A DNA stretch of 64,000 nt from Crithidia fasciculata (GCA_000331325.2 CM003427.1:310001-374000), one strand, 5' to 3'. Shown: positions 30,377 through 40,620, counted from the stretch's first letter. The notes: generated by a model from the sequence alone, not told the origin. Numbers and translations: made by a program.

Positions 30377-31330
30377 GGCGAAGAAGACGAGAATAAAAGT
30401 AGAAGAGATGGAGAAGTGCAAGCAATTCTCGATGCAGCTGTCGGAAAACGATGAGAAACAAACGATACTTTTTGGCCCGTGGAGTCGTGGCCAGCGAGAC
30501 GGAAATTTAGAAAAAAAGAAAAGCTGTTGTGGAATTGCCGTACGCAAGACAATAGTTGACTGAGAGTGTGTGAGCGGAGTCGTAAAACCGCAAGACCGGC
30601 AAAAAGAAATGGTGGGATAGAACGCAACCGAGAAGAAAGGGTACTTTATTCTGCAAGGAGGGAACAGCGGAAGAAGAAGCATTGACTGGTGCAATTGAGA
30701 ACTGCTAAGGCCCACAGGGCTGCTTAACAGCGAAGGACAGCAAGAGGAAAAGTGAGGAGCACTTCGACACGCTCGTCTGCGTCCTCCTCATAAAAACTTC
30801 ACTATACACCACACTCGGCAGTGAACTGCAAGATAGCAAAATGCCGAGGGTGTCGTTCTACAAGCGCCTCCGCGCCACAGTTCCAACATGTTTAGAGTTT
30901 GTTTTTTCTGTTGTTAACGGGGTGCCAAGTAGTCAAAAGTAAAAAGAAAAACACATAAGCGTGACGAAGAAAAAAGCTCTTTAAAATGCGGTAAAGAACA
31001 TCAGGGTAAGCAGGCATAAAGAGGCTATGTGCATCGGCAAGCGACGGAGACATGTACAGTCGCGTCTTGGACGTTTTGTTTGGCTCCGCAGCTGCCGCGC
31101 GTGGTCGAAATAAATAGAAATTAAGAGCAGGTAGACAAGGAAGTATTACATCAAGCGGACCACGATCTCAGTCAAGTGCAGAGTAACAACATGCATTTGA
31201 GCGTATGGGCTTCCTAAGAGAGAGGGCGAGGTAACTGCGTTGCCTGCTTCGTCTTCGAGCTGTTGAGAGACGTAGATCAGCTCTTTCTCGCTGACGTTGT
31301 GTGTGTGCGAGAAAAAAAGCGTGCGGCTTC
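30377..31330. other. Spacer between the NEK-like kinase and FAD oxidoreductase copy 3
   Basis: A 0.95-kb spacer, purine-rich on the + strand over about 30377-30520. The rest is mixed and probably 3' UTR of the kinase. An acceptor AG near 30440 is possible but not distinctive. No gene is seen. Confidence 0.5.
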
Positions 31331-34300
31331 TCACACGTCCTCTTCCCCCTCCTCCACAACTGTTTGGGCACATGAGGAGAGGATTTGCAAGCTCTGCGCG
31401 TCAAGCGTCGCCTTGGGCAGCAGAAGCCCCTGCACCCCGTCATGCACCATCCCCAGCATCCCACCACAGGTGGCGCAGCTGTAGATGACGTACGTCTCCA
31501 GAAAGGTGCAATTATCACCTCCAAGACCAACAGCAACAGCAGAAGTCTCAGAGGTATCGGAGAGAGGCTGGCGATGAGTATACGAGCGGATACCGGATCG
31601 ACGCAGCTGCTCCGAAGCCGGGCTCGTCTCCGCACCCTCCTCACCGTTCACAGCTCGGGAAGATGAGGCGTTCGACGCGTGAGCGGCCTGTGCGCGGAAA
31701 GCCGCGGCAGCAACTGCTCCACCGCCCGCGCTTAGTCGCCGCACCGGAGGAGATGGCGTGTGTCGCGACACCTCGCTGCTGCTGCGGCGGCCACTGTGAC
31801 CACCGCTGTTGCCGATCGATGCCGAATCCCCCAGCAGACCTGCCAAACCCTCGACCACCGGCGGAAGGTGCAACCACTCCACCCCCTGCGCCGCCCCGGT
31901 CCACCGCACACAGACATCGCAGGCACAGATGAAGGAGCCGTAAATCATGGAGAGGCAGCCGCCCGTCGTGGTGGCGCGGCCGCAGAGGCAGGCGGTGGTG
32001 AAACATAGTTCGGCCATCGCCCCATCCGCCACGGCTGCGCTCGACGCCGCAGTACGAGCCTCTGAAGCGGCCGCACCGCCATTGACAGATGACGCCTCGG
32101 GCTCGGTGGCGGCGGCGGTGGTGATGATGTTGACCACCGACCCTGCCGGCAGCGTTGCCCGCAGCGCGTCGATCTTCTCCCGGGTGCCGTGGAAGCTCTT
32201 GTGCATCGACTGTCGGGGATCGTGCCGATGCAAGGTCATCGGCGTGGCGGACGGCGCCTCCTGCAGCGCCTGCACGTCGAGTGTTGTTCCCATCGCATCC
32301 ACAAAGCTCTGCCCGTTGACATCGTCGTCGTGCGCTGACTTGGCAAAGGGCGACGTCGGCGAGGAGGCAGCAGCAGCAGCAGCGTTGGTGACGTGCCCGC
32401 GTGGCGAGTGCGGGTGCGCCGGCGCGTCCTGCGGTGGTCGGCCGTGCTGCTCCTGAGCAACAGCAGATGGGGGAGTGGGAGGGGCGACTCCTGCCTTGTG
32501 CCCGTCCGGCTTGGCTGGTGCGCTGGGCGGTGTGGTGGGATGCGGGGCCGGGGCCGCCACAGCCGCCCTGGTCTCCTCCGTTGATGTCGGCACAGACGGT
32601 CGCTGCTTTGGCGCCTTGGCATCTCCTGCCACCACTGCTGCCGCTGCGTTGCTCGACGTCCGCTGCCGCGTCGGCGTTGATGGCGATGGTGCGTGTGCTA
32701 CGTCGTGGCTGCGCTGCCGGCGCAGACTGCGCTCCCGCCACGAAGACAGCTCCGTCAGCACCGCCCCCAACTCCGCTGAGCCTGTTGGTGCACTTCCCGC
32801 CACGGCGGTGGCGACGTCGTCTGCAACATCGCTGTGCGGAACGTGGGCACGGCTGTTCTGAGCAGGGGGAAGCGGGAAGGCGGCCGAGTCGCGCAGCGCG
32901 GCAGGCAGCGGCGGAGGTGCGAAGGAGCGACGAGGGGCGGCGGCGACGGCTGGAACGGGGGCAGCGCCGCTGTGGCCGGCGCCCTTCACACCGTCATCGC
33001 CACCACGGTACACCTGCGAGTCGCTCTCAGCGTCGAGACCCTGCTGGCGCAGCGCCGCCACTGCACCGGGCGAGAGCCGCACCGCGCCGTTGTCGTTGCC
33101 GCCGTCCACTCGCTGGGGCTGCTGTGGTTGCAGCGGCGCGTGTCTGGAGGGTGAAGCTTGGCCGTGCTGCTCTGCTGCGTGGGCGGCGGTGGGGCCCTGC
33201 CGCAGCGGCGGCGGCGTCGGCGTTGGTTCGTGCTTCCGCAGCTTGCTCTCTGCGAGCTGCTGCTTCTGCGCGTCGAAGCGGGCGAGGAGGGCGGCAATGG
33301 ACGCTGCGGACGGCGAGATGGGCGGTGGGGTGAGGGGGTGGGCGACACCCGCTCCTGGTCCCATCACTGGCCCTGCTGGTCGGCTCTCTCGCCGCGCCGG
33401 CGTCTGATAAAGAGGGTTGGCACCAGACACACCAGGTGGCTCACCTGGGGGACTCCCTGCAGCACCAGCCACCTCAGCCGCCCTCCGAGGCGGTGGTGGC
33501 GGTGGCGAAGGCGCGCTGGTTCCCTCTCCACGGACGGCCGGCGTCGGCTGCGACACACCCGCGCCGCGCTGCGCAAACAGGTGCTCCACGCCGCCCTCGC
33601 CGCCACTTTCCTTCGCGGCTGCGGCCGCCGCGTAGGCCGGGTCGGACGCGAGCTGCTCGATCAGCTCCGGCACGTACCGCATGAGCGCGGAGGACATCAG
33701 CACCTGTCCAGCGTCTGGGCGGCGCCGTGGGTCCTTCTGCAGCAGCTGCACCACCAAGTCCCACAGTGCGTCGGAGTAGATGGCAGGGATGCGGGCGGGC
33801 TGCCGGTGGACAATGTCGCGCATGAGCGTCTTCATCGTGGTGGACTCGAAGGGGACGTGGCCGGCGCAAAGTTCGTACAGGAGGACCCCGAGGGCCCACA
33901 TGTCGCTCTTGTTGTTGTAGGGTCGGCCCTGACACAGCTCGGGCGAGAAGTAGCACGGCGTACCGCACATCGTGCTGGCCATCGCCATGGTGCTCTGCAG
34001 CACAGTGCTGATGCCGAAGTCCCCCAGCTTGACGATGTGGTTCTTCGTGAGGAAGATGTTGGAGGACTTGATGTCGCGGTGCAGGAGGCGGCGGTCGTGC
34101 ATGTAGCGCACCGCCATCGTGGTTTGCACGAAGAGACTCACCACCTGTGCTTCAGAGAGGAGACCGCTCGCGTTGTTGTTGTTGTGGGCGGGGCTGTTGG
34201 AGACGCCGCGGAAGGCACGTGCACCGGCCCGCCGCGCCGCCTGCGCGCTGCTCAGCAGCGAAAACACGTCGCCGCCGTCGGCGTACTCCATCACGATGTA

Positions 34301-34603
34301 GAGGTGCGGGTGCTCCTCGTAGTACTCGACGTACTGCACAATGTTGGGGTGGTGCAGCTTCTGCAAGATGTTGATCTCGTTGTGCGCGTCGTGGCGCTGC
34401 CGAGAGGACATGCCCGCCAGGTTAAGGTGCTTCACCACAAAGTACTGCTGCCGCGGCTCGTGAAAGACGAGGAGGGCCTGACCGTAGCTGCCTTTGCCCA
34501 AGGCCCGCACCGGCAGGTAGCCGGACTTGCGCAGGGTAACGGGCAGCTGTGGCCGAGCGGGGCCGATGCCGAGCAGGAGATTGAGTTCATCGACAGAGTT
34601 CAT
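31331..34603 (-). CDS. NEK-like Ser/Thr protein kinase with a C-terminal paired-CxxC module, 1090 aa
   Basis: The N-terminal kinase domain spans about 30-310. It has a glycine loop GKGSYG at 36-41, Lys58, Glu76, HRDIKSSN at 175-182, DFG at 195-197, a TMCGTPCYFSPE activation segment to Glu222 and DMWALGVLLYEL. The HRDIKSSNIFL/LGDFGIS style and long tail fit the NEK (NIMA-related) family, expanded in trypanosomatids and tied to flagella, basal bodies and cell cycle. A short Asn/Ala-rich insert lies near 125-148. Residues 320-860 are Pro/Ala/Ser-rich and probably disordered. The tail is unusual: FICACDVCVRW (Cys895, Cys898) and VIYSCATCGGMLG (Cys1043, Cys1046) look like the two zinc pairs of a Mis18/Yippee-type fold, separated by low-complexity sequence. 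The kinase assignment is firm; the zinc module is tentative. Confidence 0.9.
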   Translation of the reverse strand: MNSVDELNLLLGIGPARPQLPVTLRKSGYLPVRALGKGSYGQALLVFHEPRQQYFVVKHLNLAGMSSRQRHDAHNEINILQKLHHPNIVQYVEYYEEHPHLYIVMEYADGGDVFSLLSSAQAARRAGARAFRGVSNSPAHNNNNASGLLSEAQVVSLFVQTTMAVRYMHDRRLLHRDIKSSNIFLTKNHIVKLGDFGISTVLQSTMAMASTMCGTPCYFSPELCQGRPYNNKSDMWALGVLLYELCAGHVPFESTTMKTLMRDIVHRQPARIPAIYSDALWDLVVQLLQKDPRRRPDAGQVLMSSALMRYVPELIEQLASDPAYAAAAAAKESGGEGGVEHLFAQRGAGVSQPTPAVRGEGTSAPSPPPPPPRRAAEVAGAAGSPPGEPPGVSGANPLYQTPARRESRPAGPVMGPGAGVAHPLTPPPISPSAASIAALLARFDAQKQQLAESKLRKHEPTPTPPPLRQGPTAAHAAEQHGQASPSRHAPLQPQQPQRVDGGNDNGAVRLSPGAVAALRQQGLDAESDSQVYRGGDDGVKGAGHSGAAPVPAVAAAPRRSFAPPPLPAALRDSAAFPLPPAQNSRAHVPHSDVADDVATAVAGSAPTGSAELGAVLTELSSWRERSLRRQRSHDVAHAPSPSTPTRQRTSSNAAAAVVAGDAKAPKQRPSVPTSTEETRAAVAAPAPHPTTPPSAPAKPDGHKAGVAPPTPPSAVAQEQHGRPPQDAPAHPHSPRGHVTNAAAAAASSPTSPFAKSAHDDDVNGQSFVDAMGTTLDVQALQEAPSATPMTLHRHDPRQSMHKSFHGTREKIDALRATLPAGSVVNIITTAAATEPEASSVNGGAAASEARTAASSAAVADGAMAELCFTTACLCGRATTTGGCLSMIYGSFICACDVCVRWTGAAQGVEWLHLPPVVEGLAGLLGDSASIGNSGGHSGRRSSSEVSRHTPSPPVRRLSAGGGAVAAAAFRAQAAHASNASSSRAVNGEEGAETSPASEQLRRSGIRSYTHRQPLSDTSETSAVAVGLGGDNCTFLETYVIYSCATCGGMLGMVHDGVQGLLLPKATLDAQSLQILSSCAQTVVEEGEEDV

Positions 34604-34869
34604 GACAATGAAAGCTGCAACGGGCTTTCTTCCTTTTCTTTTTTTTTTTCCGGAAAGTCAGTTGTGGCAAAGCGATGCCTGCCAAAATTGTATCGGTGAT
34701 GAAAAGAATTTGCGCGTTGCGAGACACACCAATGCCGGGTTTTGCTTTTTAACAAATAAATGGAGGTTTTTGACACCGTTACGTGTTGTAAAAAAGGTGC
34801 GTGCAAAAATAAAAAAATGAGCTCAGCAACGTTTTTTCGAAGCTGGAGCAGAGTTGTTGGTGTTCCGTG

Positions 34870-34929
34870 CTGTGGTGTGCCGATAAGACAGGAAATGAGT
34901 GGAGGAGACAGAGAGTGGGGAAAGAAAGG
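34870..34929 (-). promoter_or_regulatory. Predicted spliced-leader acceptor for the NEK-like kinase
   Basis: A pyrimidine tract (complement of 34891-34929) is followed on the minus strand by AG at 34870-34871, implying a 5' UTR of about 267 bases. Confidence 0.4.
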
Positions 34930-35234
34930 ATTTTTGCGCGCCAAGCTGTATGTCACAAGGGAGAAGATGAGGGAAGTCTACTTCGAGTACCTTGGGCTTG
35001 ATGTGTGCCGTTCGTTTGCGCCTGGCACTGCGGCTTCACCTATCCCTCTTTGCCGGTCTCCAAGTTCGCGTCTCCGAGCACGAGGCCGAAAAACAAACTC
35101 AGACTACAACGCACTCGTGGCGTCAACCAATAGACTCGTACTACGGCACACAAACAGACGCTGCCACAGCGGAGCATTAGAAAAGAAGAGAAAGAACAAT
35201 TCAAGTTTTATTTGTGAAGAAGAATGAAAAAGAG

Positions 35235-35265
35235 CACACACACACTCTATACACACACACACACA
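35235..35265. repeat. CA microsatellite pair
   Basis: Two CA tracts (35235-35245 and 35251-35265) separated by five bases, in the presumed 3' UTR of the 344-aa gene. Confidence 0.8.
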
Positions 35266-35394
35266 GCAAAAGACAGCACACTTTCTCAAAGCGCACTCCA
35301 GACCACCACTAACGAATCCCAGCCAACCTCTTCTGATAGTCTTTCATCTCACTTTGTTTATTGCTTTTGCTTTCAGATACCCGCTCGGGTCCGC

Positions 35395-36429
35395 CTAAGC
35401 CGCTGCTGCGGTCGAGTAGCCCATCACACGATTCGTCGAGGGATCACGCAGCACCCGCAGCGGCCCCTGCCACACACCGTACGGGTGCGCCTCTGCGACT
35501 GCCTTGGCGGCGGCAACAACCTCGGCGTCCTTCGTCTTCTTCACCACTTTCAGCTGCGTGCGGTCCTCAGAACCGGTGGTGTGGTGCGCTGATCCAGTGA
35601 CGTGCTCCGCCTCTACGCGGAGGACCGTCACGGAGTGGAAAGGCGCGACGAGCGGAGAGGCGGCGGTGCTGCTGTTGCTGGCCGCAGCGGCGTCGTGCAC
35701 GTCCTTCGCACCGTAGCGGTACGTCGTCGCGGTGGTGACGGTGGCAGTGACATCCGCATCGCGCAGGTTTGCCGTGAAGCTGCCGTCCCCATCCTTCTGC
35801 AGCTCCACCGTGCCGTGCCCTTTTTCGTTGCCGGTGGCCGTTAAGGTGGCGGACGCGCCGGGTCCCATGTCCACGGCGAAGGCGATCCGCGTCATGGAAC
35901 GGGAGACATCGGAGTCCGTCAGCGGTGCGCGCTGCAGCAAGGAGGAGACGTGCTTCATAGAACCGGAGGCACCGTGCCGCCACCGCGCGGGGAGAAGAAG
36001 GTGGTACCACGGCTCCTCCTCATCGAGGTAGTACACACGCGCCTGCACCAGCAAAAAGTAGAGCAGCGCCAGCAGCGGCGAGTAGAGGAGCAACTCACGC
36101 ACTACCGGTGGCAGACGGTCAAGGTACATGGAGAGAGTCTGGTACTGTACGTCTTGGCGGCGATGCCGCGACTGCCGGAAGTTGCGGTAGGCACCAAAGT
36201 AAGAGGAGGACGAGGATGATGTCTGCTGCTCCCTGTCGCTCCCTGCCTCTCTATTATGGCCATCCGCTGAGGAAAAGCCCTGCGTCGATGCAAAGCGGGC
36301 AGAAGTGAGAAGCACTGAAGAGGGGAAACGGAGAAGAGTCGGCGACCACGTCGTTGCCGCTACGCGCCGCAATGTCAGTGAAGTGGTGGCGGTGCTCGCA
36401 GCCATCAAAGTCGTCGTGGCACGCCACAT
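35395..36429 (-). CDS. Single-span mitochondrial membrane protein, possibly Coa1/Tim21-like, 344 aa
   Basis: The N-terminus (1-50) is rich in Thr/Ala/Arg/Ser with no acidic residue and ends in LTSARFASTQ, a good mitochondrial presequence. One hydrophobic segment lies at about 111-131 (RELLLYSPLLALLYFLLVQAR). It is preceded by basic residues and followed by an acidic, Tyr-rich patch. The C-terminal 200 residues look like a beta-rich soluble domain, with alternating Thr/Val stretches such as DADVTATVTTATTYRYG. Presequence, one span and a small beta domain is the layout of Coa1 and Tim21, inner-membrane assembly or translocation factors. The sequence match itself is weak, so this is a layout-based guess. 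A kinetoplastid-specific inner-membrane protein is the alternative. Confidence 0.75.
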   Translation of the reverse strand: MWRATTTLMAASTATTSLTLRRVAATTWSPTLLRFPSSVLLTSARFASTQGFSSADGHNREAGSDREQQTSSSSSSYFGAYRNFRQSRHRRQDVQYQTLSMYLDRLPPVVRELLLYSPLLALLYFLLVQARVYYLDEEEPWYHLLLPARWRHGASGSMKHVSSLLQRAPLTDSDVSRSMTRIAFAVDMGPGASATLTATGNEKGHGTVELQKDGDGSFTANLRDADVTATVTTATTYRYGAKDVHDAAAASNSSTAASPLVAPFHSVTVLRVEAEHVTGSAHHTTGSEDRTQLKVVKKTKDAEVVAAAKAVAEAHPYGVWQGPLRVLRDPSTNRVMGYSTAAAA

Positions 36430-37213
36430 TCCGCCCGATGAGACGCGTCCTGCGAAGAAGGGAAAACAATTTAAAAAAAATTCGACTGTTGTCCGTCGTG
36501 TACTTGAACGGAATAACGGGAACCTCTCGATGACGGAAGAGAATTTTTTTTTATTTTGAAAACTGCTAACGATGATGCAGACAGAGCTGTCTCGGCTCTG
36601 TCTAATTCAGCGAGGGCAAGCGCAGAGAAGAGAACCACACTGCGGGGAAAACGATGCCGAGGCACAGTGGACAAGCAAGGAGACCAACAAAAGATGCCGG
36701 GATATGACAAAGAGAGAGGAGCATCAGTGCCTCTGTGGGTATGGGCGTACTTCTATGTGTGCTTGCAGACTTGCATTGCCCGCAGCAGACCCTTGCGGTG
36801 GTACACGAAGCACGACACGTGCACCACCCATCCCCTCTTGTTCTATCAAACAATGTCTTCTACGTTTTTTTTTTTTACAGAGAACCCCAAGGATTCATCG
36901 ACTTCACTTACAGTGCCACTTTAGAGCACTACATACTCCTCTTGTATTTTATCCATCTCTGCCATGGACAGAGAGTCGAAGAACAAAACCGACAGGAGTC
37001 GAGACAAGAAAAACATAGAAGTGTCCGGTACAGCCAGAGACGACTAGAAGAAAAAAAAAGAGCAGCTGCAGCACAACGCTGAGGCACCAACAATGGGGCA
37101 AAACACACAAAAGCACTTCTCACGACAATGAAGCGAAGACACACGTCTCACCATATTCTCTTCTCTCCTTTCCTCACCCAACAAGGGCTGCTATTACAGC
37201 CCATCGCGCAACG
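36430..37213. other. Spacer upstream of the Coa1/Tim21-like candidate
   Basis: A 0.8-kb spacer containing a purine tract immediately upstream of the 344-aa gene (36453-36481) and T-runs near 36545 and 36867. No coding region is supported. Confidence 0.5.
36450..36481 (-). promoter_or_regulatory. Predicted spliced-leader acceptor for the 344-aa gene
   Basis: On the minus strand a pyrimidine run (complement of 36453-36481) abuts AG at 36450-36451. This would leave a short 5' UTR of about 20 bases. Confidence 0.4.
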
Positions 37214-37654
37214 CTAACGACTCCACTGCTTCTGCGCACGAAACCACTCCGTGCGCTCCGTCTTGCCCTTCCGCATCGCTTTCCGCGTGCTTTCCTGCAT
37301 CTGCAGCAGCTGTCGCGCCGTCGCCATCTCCTCCGCTCTGTCACGCGCCGTGACGTAGTGCTGCCCCGCACGTCCGCTGCGCTGCTCGGCGCGGTGCCGT
37401 CGGCTGTACATTAAATCCTCCGCAGCGTTCTGCAGCGAGCGCCGCTCGTGTGCGAAGTTATTCTGCCGCATGCCGAAGCGTTGATTCACGTCCTGTTGAA
37501 TGTCGAAGGTGGCTCGCTGCGCCTGTGCACGCCTGCGGCTCACCTGCAGCGACTCCTTCGTCTCGCGGAAGTTCTGCTTGCGGGTGTGCGCCGATTGGGA
37601 GGCGTTTGCGAACTGCTTCGCGGAGATGCGCCACAGCGATGAGAAACGAAGCAT
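37214..37654 (-). CDS. Small basic helical protein, probably mitochondrial, 146 aa
   Basis: Family not recognised. The ATG is at 37654. The protein is Arg/Gln/Ala-rich and predicted almost wholly helical, with repeated Arg-Arg pairs (SRRRAQAQRATF, YSRRHRAEQRSGRAG) and few hydrophobics. The N-terminus MLRFSSLWRISAKQFANASQ is basic and amphipathic with no acids, suiting a mitochondrial presequence. Such short basic proteins in trypanosomatids are often mitoribosomal or mitoribosome-assembly components, but nothing here proves it. GC-rich codons and an adjacent pyrimidine tract with AG support a real gene. Confidence 0.75.
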   Translation of the reverse strand: MLRFSSLWRISAKQFANASQSAHTRKQNFRETKESLQVSRRRAQAQRATFDIQQDVNQRFGMRQNNFAHERRSLQNAAEDLMYSRRHRAEQRSGRAGQHYVTARDRAEEMATARQLLQMQESTRKAMRKGKTERTEWFRAQKQWSR

Positions 37655-37672
37655 CGGTGATGCCCTTTGCAG

Positions 37673-37703
37673 CTACAAAACGAAAGGAAGCGAGGGAGGA
37701 TTG
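37673..37703 (-). promoter_or_regulatory. Predicted spliced-leader acceptor for the 146-aa gene
   Basis: A pyrimidine tract on the minus strand (complement of 37676-37703) is followed at once by AG at 37673-37674, about 18 bases before the ATG. Confidence 0.45.
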
Positions 37704-38521
37704 AGCGGGTGAAGGAAATTCTTTTCTTGTGTGTGTTGGCGCTGCTGTGTACAACGTGCGCATACCACTAGTCTTGGTTAGTTGTGTGCCGTTGGTGTCG
37801 CCTAGTTGTGAAGTGAAAGTCGTAGGTTAAAGTAAAAGACAAAAGATGGGTTAGTGAGGAGGGATCGGTGGTGGGGAAGCCGAGGCAGAATAGCTTCGTT
37901 GATAGAAGGTCGTCCTCCTAGTTTAATTGAAGCGTCGCAATCTGTGAGAATCTGCTGGCGAGTGAATACTTAATACCGCCTTTGCAGGAGAGACCAGACG
38001 CATGAGGCACGCGAGGGAGCGCGGCAGAGCGAGCACAAAAGAAACAGAGAGAAACCTGCGGCTCCGTGACTCTCACTTCTTGACGCTCTTTGTTGTAATT
38101 TTACACAACATCAGCGACACTTTTCTCCTAACACAACAAAGAAGTCGAGAGAGAGCAACTACATCTCTTTTTCGCTGTCTCGGCCAACTATCGGGGCGGT
38201 ACAAGCAGCTTCTCCATCAATATATCTTCCTTTTTTCTGTTCTATACAAGCGTAAAAACAAAAAGACAAAGTCAATCTTTTCCTCTCCTCTGTCTGACCT
38301 CGGCTACTCCTCCGGCTCTTGGAGCGCAACCGGTTTAGAAGAGGCGACCAAGTTCCTCACTGCAGGAAGGCAAGAAAAGAAGCGTCCGTGCCGAGTCAGA
38401 GAGTAAAAAAAAAGGAAACCTAAGTTTGCGGAATGTTACATCGATGGTAATTGCATGCACACACACACGCGCGGGAGTGCTCCGCGTACTAGCCTACATA
38501 AAAGTCAAAACCACGCCTACT

Positions 38522-38541
38522 CACACACATACACACACACA
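38522..38541. repeat. CA microsatellite
   Basis: An imperfect CA tract with one interruption, in the 3' flank of the Dpy-30/IQ gene. A shorter one sits at 38458-38468. Confidence 0.75.
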
Positions 38542-38850
38542 GATAGACACCATTGTCACGCGAGCATCACATACCCAACTCAGCAAATAGGCGAGAAGAA
38601 AAAAAGAAAGAGAGAGCTTTGGCTGAACACGCTAGAAGCACATCGAAAAGCATACGTACATCTTTCAAAAGCAAGTCTAACGAAAGAAAAAAAAAGCAGA
38701 GAGAGGTGTGCGGGGAGGCAGCGAACGCAGTTGACGAGAGAGGAGGAGCTACGTACGACGATCGCATTTGCTTACGCGATCATGCCTCTCTCTCACTCTC
38801 CCCTCTTCCCCACTACATTCACACCGGTACTGCAGCGCAGCGCTTGCCGT

Positions 38851-40620
38851 TTACTCCGCGTCGCCGCCCTCGTCGTCCTCGTCCTCGCCTCCTGCGTCCA
38901 TCTGCCGCTGCAGCGCCGCCGCCTTCATCGCGTACGCCTCGCGCTGGCGCGTGTCGCGGGCCTCCCAAATCTTCACCAGCGCCTCTGCCGTGTCGACGCC
39001 GATGCGCTCCTGCAATGCAAGGGTGGCGGCGTGATCGGGCTCGCCCGTCTCGGCGTCCACAAGGGCCTCATCGTTCATTGGGTCTTCCTCCTCCTCCTCT
39101 GGCAGCTCCTCACTAGCGTCAGCGGGCATCCCCATCTCCTGCCGCTTCCGCGCCACGCCGTCGCGGGCCTGCCGGTACGCCACCGCCGCGGTGGCAAAGC
39201 GGAGGAGGCCGTAGAGGACGATGCCGCCGCGCTCCCTCACCTGGTCCATGACCGCAGCGCGCACCTCCTCGGCCCGCTCCCGCGCCTTCGCAGCCGCCTC
39301 CATCTCCTGTGCGAGGGTGGGAATGAGCGCATGGCGGGGCGAGTTGCCGTCCTCTGCGTCGTCGTCGTCGTCGTCATTAACGCCGTGGTGGGCCTCCTGC
39401 TTCTTCTCTGCTGCCGCGGCCGCCTTGGCCGAGTCCTCGTCCACCATCTCGTCCGTGTAGTACTCCTCGGGGTTCACCTCGCACTGGTACTCGCCGTCCA
39501 GACCGCACAGCCGCAGCACTCGCGCGGCGCGGCGCACCTGGCGCGTCACCGGCTGCCGGAACGGGACGCTGACACCGTTGCCCTCGTCGGCCGCCCCTCC
39601 CGCAGCGGCGTTTGCCTTGGCTGCCTCGTCGTCGTCCTCGCCGTCGCCGCCACCGCCGGCCGCCGCAGCCGCCAACTCCGGCACAAGGCGCTCCAGCTTG
39701 AGTGGAATACTGCGGTCGTAGGCGGCCACTGGGTTGAAGGCGCGGAGCTGCTGCGCCATCACCGTGGGCTTCACGAGCGCCGCGACCTTGGCAGGGGTGT
39801 TGGTTGCCTTGGGCGTGGCGTTGAGCAGGAGGTAGCACAGGCAGCGAAGGACGAGGTAGTCGACGTAGGGAACAGAGATGAAGCGGTGGTCGCGGTGCTC
39901 CTCGAGGCGGTCGGCCAGCGCCGCGACGGCGGGCGACAGCGCCGGTGCGAGACTCGCCGGCTGCGGCTGCGACGCCACCTCAACAAGCGCAGACTCCTGG
40001 GCGGCGGCGCGGTGGAGAGCACCGAGGGTGACGTCCTGCGCCATCCGCACCCGCTCCGCCATCTCCAGCAGCTGCTTCTTCAGCTCGCCCACCGAGGTCT
40101 TGCTGAGCTGCAGCAGGAAGCGCTGCGACTTGAAGAACTCCGCGCGGGCGGCGGAGAGGGCGGCCTCCTGAGCCGCCAGCTTTGCCGCCGCGCCGTTCTT
40201 CTCGGGCCCCTCGTCGTCGCCGTCGTCGTTGCCGCCTTGGTGGCCGTCCGTCTCCTTAAGACCGGACTCCTGGTCGAGCAGGTCCTCAATCTCAGCCTCA
40301 GCCTCCGCGTAGTGGCTGCGCAGCTCCTCCTCCCGCGCCTTCTTCGCCTTCAGCCTTGCCTGGAAGCGGTGGAAGCCGCGCTGAATCACGTCGACAGCGG
40401 CCTTCTCCTGCAGCGCGTGCTGCTGGGACCAGTCCTCTCGCAGCTCGTTTGCCTTCTTGCGCCGCGTCGCCGCCTCCACCCTGCGCTCCTCCTCCTGCAG
40501 TTGGTGGAGAAGGAAGAGGGCAAGGTACTCCTGCGGGTTACTGGACTGGGCGGTGACCGTCTCTGCGATGCCTTTGGCCAGCACCGCGCCAACGTGGTTC
40601 TTCAAGTAGGCACTGTCCAT
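38851..40620 (-). CDS. Dpy-30 and IQ-motif coiled-coil protein, 589 aa
   Basis: Residues 4-42 (YLKNHVGAVLAKGIAETV, then NPQEYLALFLLHQL) match the Dpy-30 dimerisation motif, which docks onto amphipathic helices in histone methyltransferase complexes and in flagellar radial spokes. An IQ motif follows (VIQRGFHRFQARLKAKK, about 78-94), a likely calmodulin/centrin site. A Glu/Ala/Arg coiled coil runs to about 115. The remainder has acidic low-complexity stretches (GDDDGDDEG and DDDDDDAEDG types) and helical segments, and ends with an acidic tail. A Dpy-30 plus IQ arrangement is characteristic of axonemal proteins, so a flagellar role is the best inference. The N-terminal motif is right at the start, supporting this ATG. 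Confidence 0.78.
   Translation of the reverse strand: MDSAYLKNHVGAVLAKGIAETVTAQSSNPQEYLALFLLHQLQEEERRVEAATRRKKANELREDWSQQHALQEKAAVDVIQRGFHRFQARLKAKKAREEELRSHYAEAEAEIEDLLDQESGLKETDGHQGGNDDGDDEGPEKNGAAAKLAAQEAALSAARAEFFKSQRFLLQLSKTSVGELKKQLLEMAERVRMAQDVTLGALHRAAAQESALVEVASQPQPASLAPALSPAVAALADRLEEHRDHRFISVPYVDYLVLRCLCYLLLNATPKATNTPAKVAALVKPTVMAQQLRAFNPVAAYDRSIPLKLERLVPELAAAAAGGGGDGEDDDEAAKANAAAGGAADEGNGVSVPFRQPVTRQVRRAARVLRLCGLDGEYQCEVNPEEYYTDEMVDEDSAKAAAAAEKKQEAHHGVNDDDDDDAEDGNSPRHALIPTLAQEMEAAAKARERAEEVRAAVMDQVRERGGIVLYGLLRFATAAVAYRQARDGVARKRQEMGMPADASEELPEEEEEDPMNDEALVDAETGEPDHAATLALQERIGVDTAEALVKIWEARDTRQREAYAMKAAALQRQMDAGGEDEDDEGGDAE

Larger units (their letters stand above)
34604..35394. 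other. Spacer between the Coa1/Tim21-like candidate and the NEK-like kinase
   Basis: A 0.8-kb spacer with a purine tract at 34891-34929 on the + strand and a CA-rich stretch at 35235-35265. No gene is supported. Confidence 0.5.
37655..38850. other. Spacer upstream of the 146-aa gene
   Basis: A 1.2-kb spacer. It has a purine tract directly upstream of the 146-aa gene (37676-37703), two CA-rich tracts (38458-38468 and 38522-38541) and GA-rich sequence near 38595-38720. Overlapping open frames on the + strand run into the antisense of the next gene and are not credible. Confidence 0.5.

Noticed and set aside
29504-30454. Arg/His-rich frames on the + strand opposite the FAD oxidoreductases, repeated at all three loci
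   Set aside because: They lie mostly in the duplicated 762-bp block and are shared only because the sense genes are shared. There is no ATG context, domain or composition of a real protein.
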